The notes below the pieces were generated by a model. It made no database searches. It was not told where the DNA came from and saw only the letters and a list, made by a program, of their open reading frames with translations. From NCBI GenBank assembly GCA_003514205.1, contig DORQ01000014.1, forward strand, positions 5,626 through 12,309: DNA of 6,684 nucleotides, read 5' to 3'. Origin of the DNA: Acidimicrobiaceae bacterium (GTDB lineage Bacteria > Actinomycetota > Acidimicrobiia > Acidimicrobiales > Microtrichaceae). Position numbers and translations under genes: made by a program. Positions 1 to 6,225 of this stretch are shown here, in pieces; within the stretch, counting starts at the first letter, position 1; every line of letters begins with the position of its first letter.

Positions 1-872
<872 letters not shown>

Positions 873-924
873 GCAGATGCCTCCAATAGCGTTTGGCATG
901 GGTAAGTGGGAGTCGAACCGGCAA

Positions 925-951
925 TTAGCACTCACCGGCGACGAGTGCCAA
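925..951. promoter_or_regulatory. CIRCE operator, groES-proximal copy (one mismatch)
   Basis: Inverted repeat TTAGCACTC-N9-GAGTGCCAA, matching the CIRCE consensus TTAGCACTC-N9-GAGTGCTAA except for one base in the right arm (C for T at 949). It lies 52 bases upstream of the groES start. CIRCE is the binding site of the heat-shock repressor HrcA; no hrcA gene is visible in the window. Confidence 0.95.
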
Positions 952-953
952 CG

Positions 954-980
954 TTAGCACTCTCAGTCGTCGAGTGCTAA
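954..980. promoter_or_regulatory. CIRCE operator, distal copy (perfect)
   Basis: Exact consensus inverted repeat TTAGCACTC-N9-GAGTGCTAA. It is separated from the proximal copy by only two bases, so the centres of the two operators are 29 bp apart. It sits 18 bases past the last sense codon of tsaD. Together the two copies suggest two HrcA dimers acting on the groES-groEL promoter region. Confidence 0.97.
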
Positions 981-981
981 C

Positions 982-1000
982 GAGCCCTGAATGTGGGCTC
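982..1000 (-). terminator. Possible hairpin at the end of tsaD
   Basis: Read on the minus strand, GAGCCC-ACATTCA-GGGCTC forms a perfect 6-bp GC-rich stem with a 7-base loop. It overlaps the tsaD stop codon and ends just before the distal CIRCE. There is no T-run after it, so it is not a standard intrinsic terminator. It could reduce read-through from the tsaD block into groES or be incidental. Confidence 0.35.
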
Positions 1001-2024
1001 AGGTTGTGACCAGACCAAGATTCGGCTGCGCACCAAGATCCAATCGATCTGGACCCTCAAGCGACAGGCGATACCAGCCAGCTGCCGCAATCATCGCAGC
1101 ATTGTCGGTACACATGGCCCGACTCGGCAAGAACGCCTGAAACCCGTCGGCAACACAGAGATCGAGGATCGACTCCCGAAGCTGGGAGTTCGCCGCTACT
1201 CCCCCGCCAATGCACACCCCTTTGGCCCCACACTGCTGGGCAGCCCGCTGAGTCTTGGCGATCAGCACATCAACCACTGCCTGTTGAAACGAAGCGGCAA
1301 CGTCTGCCGAGCCCACGTCTGGGTGCTTTCGTACCCAATTCACCACCGAGGTTTTCAGACCAGAGAAACTGAAATCCAGACCCTCATGCAACATCGCTCT
1401 CGGGAAGTTAATCGCTTCAGGGTTACCCGTCATAGCGAGTTGGTCAATCACTGGGCCGCCGGGGTAGCCCAGATCTAAGAAGCGAGCCACCTTGTCGAAG
1501 GCTTCACCCGCAGCATCGTCCAGGGTGCGCCCGAGCACCTCGTAGCGCCCTGGGCCGTCCATTCTGACGAGCATCGTGTGGCCGCCCGACACGAGAAGAA
1601 CGACAAGAGGGAACTCCAGCGCCGGGTCCTCAAGCAGCGATGCATAGAGGTGTGCTTCCAGATGATTCACTCCAACGAAAGGAACCCCCCACACCATCGA
1701 CAGCGCTTTGGCAGCACTCACGCCAATGAGCAATGACCCAACGAGGCCGGGACCATAGGTCGCCGCAACTGCTGCAACCTGGTAATCAGCGCAGCCAGCA
1801 GACACCATTGCTTCGGCAACCACGGGCACGATGAGCTCAAGATGGGCGCGGCTCGCGATCTCAGGAACCACGCCACCGAACCGAGCATGCAGATCAATCT
1901 GGGAGGAGACCACCGAGGAAAGGACCGTCGTTCCACCGCTCACCAAGGCAGCGGCGGTCTCGTCACAGGAAGTCTCTATACCCAGAATTGGTTGGTCTGG
2001 ACCTAGCTCGATGCGTGCAGTCAC
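999..2024 (-). CDS. tsaD: tRNA N6-threonylcarbamoyltransferase TsaD
   Basis: TsaD transfers the threonylcarbamoyl group from threonylcarbamoyl-AMP to A37 of ANN-decoding tRNAs, in complex with TsaB and TsaE. The 341 residues match the usual length. Visible ASKHA-fold signatures are LGIETSCDETAAA near the N-terminus, the metal-binding HLEAH at 121-125, SGGHT at 146-150, GEAFDKVARFLDLGYPGG at about 173-190, DFSFSGLKT near 217-225, the glycine-rich IGGGVAANS at 272-280, and CTDNAAMIA with the metal-ligand Asp at about 307. The start is GTG at 2022-2024, since no ATG is in frame between the rimI stop and this point. There is no clear ribosome site, but TACCAT stands exactly 7 bases before the GTG, suggesting a leaderless transcript. 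The gene lies 51 bases after rimI, in the same frame. Confidence 0.97.
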   Translation of the reverse strand: MTARIELGPDQPILGIETSCDETAAALVSGGTTVLSSVVSSQIDLHARFGGVVPEIASRAHLELIVPVVAEAMVSAGCADYQVAAVAATYGPGLVGSLLIGVSAAKALSMVWGVPFVGVNHLEAHLYASLLEDPALEFPLVVLLVSGGHTMLVRMDGPGRYEVLGRTLDDAAGEAFDKVARFLDLGYPGGPVIDQLAMTGNPEAINFPRAMLHEGLDFSFSGLKTSVVNWVRKHPDVGSADVAASFQQAVVDVLIAKTQRAAQQCGAKGVCIGGGVAANSQLRESILDLCVADGFQAFLPSRAMCTDNAAMIAAAGWYRLSLEGPDRLDLGAQPNLGLVTT

Positions 2025-2031
2025 GACCCAG

Positions 2032-2037
2032 ATGGTA
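2032..2037 (-). promoter_or_regulatory. Candidate -10 box for a leaderless tsaD transcript
   Basis: TACCAT on the minus strand fits TANNNT and lies exactly 7 bases before the GTG of tsaD, so transcription could begin at the start codon. No convincing -35 box is seen, and tsaD may mainly be read through from rimI. Confidence 0.35.
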
Positions 2038-2075
2038 GCGCCGGCCTCAATTGCCAGCCGACCACTCGAGTTGAC

Positions 2076-2564
2076 TCACTTCTCGCGAAGTGACGCCAGC
2101 CGCGCTTGAACCTCAGGCTCGAGCAGGCCTCGCAGCCACATGATGATCGCGTCCTCGCCAGTATCGGCGTAGTACTTCGGACGAACTCCCTCCTCGACAA
2201 AGCCGAACCGTTCATACAGCCGCGAAGCGCTGGCATTCGTGGCGCGAACTTCGAGCGTCACCTCCTGCAACCCGAGCGCAATAGATTCATCGACGAGTCG
2301 GCAGAGCAACTGTTGGCCAATCCCATGACGCTGAAACTGGGGCGCCACAGCAATGTTGGTGACGTGCGTTTCAAATCCAGTTGTGAGGAGACAACCGAAT
2401 CCAACGACCACTGAATGCGGTGCCATTGCAACGAAACAACGCGAATTGGTCTGCCGAAGCTCGGACTCAAACAGCCGAAGTGACCACGGATGACCGCTCG
2501 TTTGGTTCTCAATCGCCACCACGCCGCGCAGATGCCGAACCTTCATAGGTTCGATATCGACCAC
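2076..2564 (-). CDS. rimI: GNAT N-acetyltransferase, ribosomal protein S18-alanine type
   Basis: A GNAT-fold acetyltransferase of 162 residues, expected to transfer acetyl from acetyl-CoA to the N-terminal alanine of ribosomal protein S18. The conserved N-terminal HPWS is at 25-28, the TNIAVAPQFQRHGIGQQLL stretch at about 69-87 holds the acetyl-CoA pyrophosphate loop (QRHGIG), and LEVRATNASASRLYERFGF spans about 104-122. Glu105 and Tyr117 occupy the places of the catalytic Glu and Tyr of E. coli RimI. The end RPKYYADTGEDAIIMWL is also typical. About 18 further residues form a polar tail. The start is GTG at 2562-2564, 6 bases after tsaB; it gives an N-terminus that lines up with E. coli RimI. 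An internal ATG at 2544-2546 is possible. Neither has a clear ribosome site. In actinobacteria RimI may act on other N-termini too, so substrate is inferred. Confidence 0.92.
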   Translation of the reverse strand: MVDIEPMKVRHLRGVVAIENQTSGHPWSLRLFESELRQTNSRCFVAMAPHSVVVGFGCLLTTGFETHVTNIAVAPQFQRHGIGQQLLCRLVDESIALGLQEVTLEVRATNASASRLYERFGFVEEGVRPKYYADTGEDAIIMWLRGLLEPEVQARLASLREK

Positions 2565-2570
2565 GACTAG

Positions 2571-3275
2571 TTAGCTAGCCGAGCGATCGCGGACAGCCCA
2601 GTTGATTTCCGCGTCGGGCCGCCTGAGATACATCGGTTCCACCTCACCAAGTGGCAAGAACTCCTCGCGCATCGCCTGAGCGTGAGCAAGCTGCACCAAC
2701 GAAATCGCGCTGGGATAGTCGAGGCTTGGATCGGCAAGTTCGATCTTTGGATTCTCAGCAAACAACTCGGAGTACCGGCGAGCGCCGTCGCCGACGAGCA
2801 AGACTTCATCGCGCATGGCCTGAAATCTCGATGCCACTTCCTCAGGAGAACCCACTGAGTACTCGTCAATACGCTGGATTCCCCCCGGCACCTGACGATA
2901 GGTCGAGAAATACACCTCTCCTCGACGAGCATCGACCACAGCACCAATGAGTCGCGGGGTGAGCCTCGCAGCAAAGGCCAACAAATCCAGGCTTGGGACA
3001 CCAATCATTGGAATTCCAAGACCATGCGCCAGTGCACGACCAGTGGCCATTCCAACCCGAAGCCCGGTGAACAGCCCAGGACCAACGTCCACTGCGATGA
3101 CGCCAATGTTCTTGAGTTCAATCCCCGATTGCTCGCACACGAACTCAATCGCTGGCGCGAGGTTCTCCGCGTGACGTCGCCCCCTGGAACACTGCGTGGA
3201 GGCAAGCACGCCCTCATGGCCGCCAATCGCACACCCAGACTGCATCGTGGCGGTATCTATACCTAGAATTAGCAC
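2571..3275 (-). CDS. tsaB: t6A synthesis scaffold protein TsaB
   Basis: TsaB is the catalytically inactive TsaD paralogue that forms the TsaBD heterodimer and recruits TsaE for tRNA t6A37 synthesis. From the GTG at 3273-3275 it has 234 residues, in the family range. It begins MLILGIDTAT, the ASKHA phosphate-1 strand. It keeps RRHAENLAPAI at about 33-43 and the signature DVGPGLFTGLRVGMATGRALA at about 63-83, then GVPSLDLLA, DARRGEVYF and a C-terminal PMYLRRPDAE. The frame is open 20 codons further upstream from a TTG, but this GTG is preferred: GAGGA stands 6 bases before it and the protein then begins exactly as the family does. The start overlaps the tsaE stop by 7 bases (GTGCTAA), so the two genes are probably translationally coupled. 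Confidence 0.95.
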   Translation of the reverse strand: MLILGIDTATMQSGCAIGGHEGVLASTQCSRGRRHAENLAPAIEFVCEQSGIELKNIGVIAVDVGPGLFTGLRVGMATGRALAHGLGIPMIGVPSLDLLAFAARLTPRLIGAVVDARRGEVYFSTYRQVPGGIQRIDEYSVGSPEEVASRFQAMRDEVLLVGDGARRYSELFAENPKIELADPSLDYPSAISLVQLAHAQAMREEFLPLGEVEPMYLRRPDAEINWAVRDRSAS

Positions 3276-3757
3276 CGTTGATCCTCGATCCAAGGTGTCA
3301 GGCACGCACTGAGCGCACGCTCTCGAGTCACCCAACCTCCACCAATCAGGTCGAAATCGATGTATCGATCGTCATCGCTGTCACCGTGATGAAACGAAAT
3401 CTGAAGGTACTGGGGCGGGAGAATCGTGGAGATCACATCACCCCACTCAATAACGGTGACCGCATCGCCATCAATCATCTCGGGAAGCGCCAAGTCGAGA
3501 GCCTCATCGAGGTGCTTCAGTCGGTAGACATCAAGGTGGAATATCGGAATCCGGCCTTCATACTCATGAACCAGCGTGAAGGTTGGAGAGGTAATCGGCT
3601 CGGTGACTCCAAGTCCGCGACCGAATCCCTGCGTGAACGCGGTCTTTCCGGCTCCAAGCTCGCCAGTCAGCAGGATCACGTCGCCGGGCACCACCACCTC
3701 CGCCAGCGAGGAAGCCAGCTGCAATGTCGCTTCGACGGACCGTGTGTTGCACCTCAT
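3269..3757 (-). CDS. tsaE: tRNA t6A synthesis ATPase TsaE
   Basis: A small P-loop ATPase that binds TsaBD and drives its catalytic cycle in t6A37 formation. From the ATG at 3755-3757 it has 162 residues. The Walker A motif TGELGAGKTAF is at about 31-41, SPTFTLVHEY at 57-66 follows it as in the family, and HLDVYRL at about 74-80 and VIEWGD at about 102-107 are the usual TsaE motifs. The frame is open to an earlier ATG at 3832 (187 residues), but those 25 extra residues look unlike the family, would overlap the divergent gene, and have no ribosome site. TACACT (3768-3773), 10 bases before the ATG at 3757, would place the transcript start within a few bases of it. This is the first gene of the tsaE-tsaB-rimI-tsaD block. 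Confidence 0.95.
   Translation of the reverse strand: MRCNTRSVEATLQLASSLAEVVVPGDVILLTGELGAGKTAFTQGFGRGLGVTEPITSPTFTLVHEYEGRIPIFHLDVYRLKHLDEALDLALPEMIDGDAVTVIEWGDVISTILPPQYLQISFHHGDSDDDRYIDFDLIGGGWVTRERALSACLTPWIEDQRC
3282..3286 (-). promoter_or_regulatory. Ribosome binding site deciding the tsaB start
   Basis: GAGGA on the minus strand, 6 bases before the tsaB GTG and inside the end of tsaE. It supports the 234-residue form over a longer TTG-initiated form. Confidence 0.75.
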
Positions 3758-3767
3758 AACGATGCAC

Positions 3768-3773
3768 AGTGTA
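3768..3773 (-). promoter_or_regulatory. Candidate -10 box for the tsaE block
   Basis: TACACT on the minus strand fits TANNNT and lies 10 bases before the preferred tsaE ATG, implying a very short leader. No good -35 hexamer is seen at 16-19 bases upstream. It is supported mainly by its position in the divergent intergenic region. Confidence 0.4.
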
Positions 3774-3811
3774 TTCGGGCGCCGCGATGGCGAAGTGTGA
3801 CCATTCGCACC

Positions 3812-3817
3812 TAGCGT
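3812..3817 (+). promoter_or_regulatory. Candidate -10 box for a leaderless exported-protein transcript
   Basis: TAGCGT lies exactly 7 bases before the GTG at 3825, the geometry of leaderless actinobacterial transcripts. No clear -35 box is visible. Confidence 0.4.
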
Positions 3818-3824
3818 AGGCGCG

Positions 3825-4616
3825 GTGAACATGAGTCAATCGCGGGCGCCGATCCTCTCAATCCTGATAGCGCTCATGCTCGGGTGTTTTGCATGTGGCG
3901 CCGCAGTTTTGAGGCTCAGTCCAGCGGTTGCGGCACAAGCACGACCAGTCGACGTGCAGGTGCGAACCTTTCCGGAAGTGCCGAGCGCCGGGGAACTCGT
4001 CACCGTGCTCGTCGATGTTCAGGGCTGCAGAACCGACGTAGCCAACGTGGAGGTCATGCTGACGAGTTCAGACGGGGCTCGGCAATCCTCCTCCGTTGTA
4101 GAACGAGGTACGGCTCGGCTCACGGTGTTGTGGGCCATGACCGCAGCAATCCAACTCCCCGATGCAATTCCTGGCTGGTACGGAATCCGGATTGTCTGCG
4201 GCGCGTCACGACCTGAACACAAACCGATGCCGAATACCTATTTCGCAATCGGTTCAGTGGAACGGTCTTCTGACCTCAGCACCACTGCGGCAACTGCTGG
4301 CGACACCATCGAGATGACAGGAACCGGTTGCAACAACGGTCTAGCGCAATACGACCTCACCAACGATGGAGCCAACATTGGCCCCTTCGACGCCGAGCAG
4401 ACCGTGCCCGCAGGTCCCGACGGCGCTTGGGTCATCCCAATTACCTTCCCCAGGGATCAACAAACAGGGCCCATCACGTTTCGGGCACGCTGCGTGATTC
4501 GCCCAAACACTGCACGACCGATCTACTTGTTCTACGGAACACAACTCACCATTGATGTGACGGCGCTTCCGGAAGAAGTTCTGGAGGCCGACCGCGTCTC
4601 GAATTCCGGCTCGTAA
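3825..4616 (+). CDS. Exported protein of unknown function with two Ig-like repeats
   Basis: I do not recognise a named family. The 263 residues start with a short basic region (SQSRAP), a hydrophobic stretch at about 10-37 and likely signal-peptidase sites around AVAA/QARP (36-39), so export is expected. C21 and C24 lie within the hydrophobic core and do not form a good lipobox. The mature part appears to be two tandem beta-rich repeats of about 100 residues. Each has an AG pair (55-56; 158-159), a GC (67-68; 168-169), a DG, a Trp (103; 202), and a Gly eight residues before a second Cys (G117/C125; G215/C223). This suggests one disulfide per repeat, C68-C125 and C169-C223. The tail after 245 is acidic and polar, with no membrane anchor. 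Start may be GTG 3825 (leaderless) or ATG 3831 (after GGTGA). The gene is divergent from tsaE and convergent with alr. A surface or wall-associated role is only a guess. Confidence 0.85.
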   Translation: MNMSQSRAPILSILIALMLGCFACGAAVLRLSPAVAAQARPVDVQVRTFPEVPSAGELVTVLVDVQGCRTDVANVEVMLTSSDGARQSSSVVERGTARLTVLWAMTAAIQLPDAIPGWYGIRIVCGASRPEHKPMPNTYFAIGSVERSSDLSTTAATAGDTIEMTGTGCNNGLAQYDLTNDGANIGPFDAEQTVPAGPDGAWVIPITFPRDQQTGPITFRARCVIRPNTARPIYLFYGTQLTIDVTALPEEVLEADRVSNSGS

Positions 4617-4660
4617 CCAGCCGCTGTACCCAGTGCCCATCCCTGTGGTCGATTGCCGAC
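4617..4660. other. Convergent intergenic gap, no strong terminator
   Basis: These 44 bases lie between two genes ending towards each other. The only structure seen is a 5-bp stem GGTCG-ATTGC-CGACC (4647-4661) reaching the alr stop. It has no T-run on either strand, so it is not called a terminator. Confidence 0.6.
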
Positions 4661-5800
4661 CTATGGCACATACGTCCGTTCAACACGTTGCCCAATTGCG
4701 CAGAACAGTTCGTACGGAATGGTGTGGAGCCTGGCGGCCAGTTCATTCGCGCTCAATTCCTGCTTCCCCAGGCGTCCAAAGATCACTACCTCGTCACCCA
4801 CAGTGACATCAGCCTCGCCGACATCGACCATGAGCTGATCCATCGTGACCCTTCCGACAATACGAAACTTCCCTGACCCTATAAGGACCTCACCGCCCAG
4901 CATCGCGAGGTCACGGCGAACTCCATCGGCATAACCAAGCGGAACCGTGACGATCCTCGTGGCATGTGGAGCCGTCCAGGTGCCGCCGTACGAGATGGCT
5001 TGGCCCGCCGGGACCTCTTTCACGAAGCTCACCTCGGAAACAAAACGTGCGGCTGGCACCAAACCCAACTCCGAGGCCATCTCTGTGCTCGCACCGTCGC
5101 GAGGGTGAACTCCGTAGACCGCAATTCCGCAGCGCACCATCGAGAACCGAGCCTCCTCGAAGGTAATCGCCGCAGCCGAATTCGCGGCGTGGGTGTGTTT
5201 CCAGCTGATTCCATTGGCCCGACATTGATGAAGGGCCGCCTCAAATGACTGCAGCTGGGCGACCGAGGGTGCAGAGTTCACTTCGTCGGCGGAGGCGAAG
5301 TGCGTCGAGATGCCAGCCAACTCAAGCCCGCTGGCCGCAGAAATCTCGGCAGCGAGACGAGGTGCCTCGCTTGGGGTACACCCGACCCGACCCATCCCCG
5401 TATCAATGTCAAGATGGCAACGCACGCGCCGAGAGCGACTCCCGAGCAGATTCAGGGCAGCAATGGTGTCCGGCGAGTACACGGTTACCTCCACGTCGAG
5501 GTCAGCGCAGGCCGAGAACTCCCCTGGAGCAGGCTCACTCAGCAACAGGATCGGACAGGAAAGCCCTGCTTCTCGAAGCGCTCGTGCTTCGCTCACTCTC
5601 GCAACACCGAGCATGCTTGCGCCACTTGCCACCGCTATTTTTGCCACCTCTACAGAGCCATGCCCATAGGCATTGGCCTTCACCACGACACACAGTTCCG
5701 ACGGCTTCACCAAACTCAACAGCGTCATGACATTGCTACGGATGGCTCCCCGGGAGATTTCCAACCTGCTCGGGTGACTCAACGATGTGGTTGCTGGCAT
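4661..5800 (-). CDS. alr: Alanine racemase (PLP-dependent)
   Basis: Interconverts L- and D-alanine in the cytosol, supplying D-alanine for peptidoglycan. The 379 residues match the family. The N-terminal TIM barrel carries the PLP-binding Lys41 in VVVKANAYGHG. LDIDTGMGRVG at about 130-140 holds the Arg (138) that supports the cofactor ring region, STHFASAD follows at 165-172, HAANSAA at 204-210, and RFSMVRCGIAVYG with Arg223 at about 218-230. The C-terminal beta domain has the catalytic Tyr271 in ISYGGTW, the VPLGYADG strand, GRVTMDQLMVDVG at about 316-328 and IPYEL at about 361-365. All expected active-site residues are present. The ATG at 5800 gives a normal N-terminus; no ribosome site is obvious before it. 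In relatives alr sits directly upstream of tsaE; here a divergent exported-protein gene lies between them, so alr needs its own promoter. Confidence 0.97.
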   Translation of the reverse strand: MPATTSLSHPSRLEISRGAIRSNVMTLLSLVKPSELCVVVKANAYGHGSVEVAKIAVASGASMLGVARVSEARALREAGLSCPILLLSEPAPGEFSACADLDVEVTVYSPDTIAALNLLGSRSRRVRCHLDIDTGMGRVGCTPSEAPRLAAEISAASGLELAGISTHFASADEVNSAPSVAQLQSFEAALHQCRANGISWKHTHAANSAAAITFEEARFSMVRCGIAVYGVHPRDGASTEMASELGLVPAARFVSEVSFVKEVPAGQAISYGGTWTAPHATRIVTVPLGYADGVRRDLAMLGGEVLIGSGKFRIVGRVTMDQLMVDVGEADVTVGDEVVIFGRLGKQELSANELAARLHTIPYELFCAIGQRVERTYVP

Positions 5801-5852
5801 TTCATCATCATTGCCGACGCAGCCACGACTCCAGTACCTGGCCGCGCGCCGC

Positions 5853-5874
5853 TGTCACATTCCGTTCACATTCC
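5853..5874 (+). promoter_or_regulatory. Two 11-bp direct repeats, PHO-box-like operator
   Basis: TGTCACATTCC followed directly by GTTCACATTCC: two head-to-tail 11-bp units, identical over their last nine bases. The 11-bp period and GTTCAC core resemble PHO boxes bound by PhoB/PhoP-type regulators (actinobacterial units resemble GTTCACC plus four looser bases). The site ends 15 bases before the winged-helix gene start on one side and lies 52 bases upstream of the alr start on the other. No third unit is seen on either side. Confidence 0.5.
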
Positions 5875-5889
5875 ACGAACCGGCCTGAA

Positions 5890-6225
5890 ATGGTTGAGGT
5901 TGAGAATGCGTCGGTGAACCTTGTGATCGACCCGTTAACCCTGCGCGTTGAGGTGGATGGCCAAGTACTCAACTGCTCTGATCAAGAAGCGGCCGTCCTC
6001 GCTGCGCTGGCCTCAAACCGCGTCACTTCGCGACGAGAGATCATTGCTGCGGCAGGGTTGGAAGGTCGTTCACAGCGACGCTGCGAGGGAGTCATCGCCA
6101 GTCTGCGGAAACAGCTTGGCGACGGTTCCATAGAAAATCAACGACGCCGTGGCTGGCGTCTCACACTGAGCACAAGCATCACCGGCTCGCACTTCGACGA
6201 AGGATCCACCCTTGGACGCGAATGA
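5890..6225 (+). CDS. Stand-alone OmpR/PhoB-type winged-helix DNA-binding protein
   Basis: A 111-residue protein that is nearly all one winged-helix effector domain of the OmpR/PhoB type, with no receiver domain. The order fits the family: an N-terminal strand set LVIDPLTLRVEVDGQVL (11-27), a first helix QEAAVLAALASN (32-43), the VTSRREIIAAAG helix (45-56), the recognition helix around CEGVIASLRKQLG (65-77), and a wing IENQRRRGWRLT (81-92) where the family has an R-G-x-G-Y-R-type hairpin. A short polar tail follows. The start is ATG 5890; the frame is open 35 codons further upstream but would then run into alr. No ribosome site is clear. The gene overlaps the antiporter start by 14 bases, so the two are probably co-transcribed. 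It may bind the 11-bp direct repeats just upstream and regulate itself, alr or the antiporter; this is inference. Confidence 0.85.
   Translation: MVEVENASVNLVIDPLTLRVEVDGQVLNCSDQEAAVLAALASNRVTSRREIIAAAGLEGRSQRRCEGVIASLRKQLGDGSIENQRRRGWRLTLSTSITGSHFDEGSTLGRE
6200..6204 (+). promoter_or_regulatory. Ribosome binding site deciding the antiporter TTG start
   Basis: AAGGA lies 7 bases before TTG 6212, within the end of the winged-helix gene. It supports this TTG as the antiporter start; no ATG or GTG is in frame nearby. Confidence 0.7.

Larger units (their letters stand above)
922..980 (-). promoter_or_regulatory. Candidate groES-groEL promoters embedded in the CIRCE pair
   Basis: On the minus strand two promoter-like pairs are built into the operators. 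One is TTAGCA (975-980), 18 bases, TAACGT (951-956). The other is TTGGCA (946-951), 18 bases, TAATTG (922-927). Spacing and spirit fit a sigma70-type promoter, and the two share the 29-bp offset of the operators. The proximal pair would give a leader of roughly 40 bases ending in the strong groES ribosome site. The box matches are partial and overlap the operator consensus, so which pair is used cannot be decided from sequence. Confidence 0.4.

Noticed and set aside
901..925. tRNA T-arm-like sequence GGTTCGACTCCC on the minus strand in the groES leader
   Set aside because: The flanks do not form the 5-bp T stem and no acceptor, anticodon or D arm can be found beside it; the stretch overlaps the CIRCE region. 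Best taken as chance.
993..1478. Long plus-strand open frame antisense to tsaD
   Set aside because: It lies wholly within a clearly conserved gene on the other strand, and its translation has no recognisable motif.
3278..3814. Long plus-strand open frame antisense to tsaE
   Set aside because: The opposite strand encodes all TsaE motifs; the antisense product is low in recognisable structure and overlaps the divergent promoter region.
3758..3832. N-terminal extension of TsaE to ATG 3832
   Set aside because: The extra 25 residues do not resemble the family, overlap the divergent gene start and have no ribosome site; ATG 3757 fits better.
4647..4661. Hairpin GGTCG-ATTGC-CGACC as bidirectional terminator
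   Set aside because: Only five base pairs, no T-run on either strand, and it overlaps the alr stop codon.
5300..5917. 205-codon plus-strand open frame antisense to alr and running into the winged-helix gene
   Set aside because: It is covered by the alr coding sequence, whose full active site is intact, and the translation is rich in Arg, Pro and His as expected for a shadow frame.
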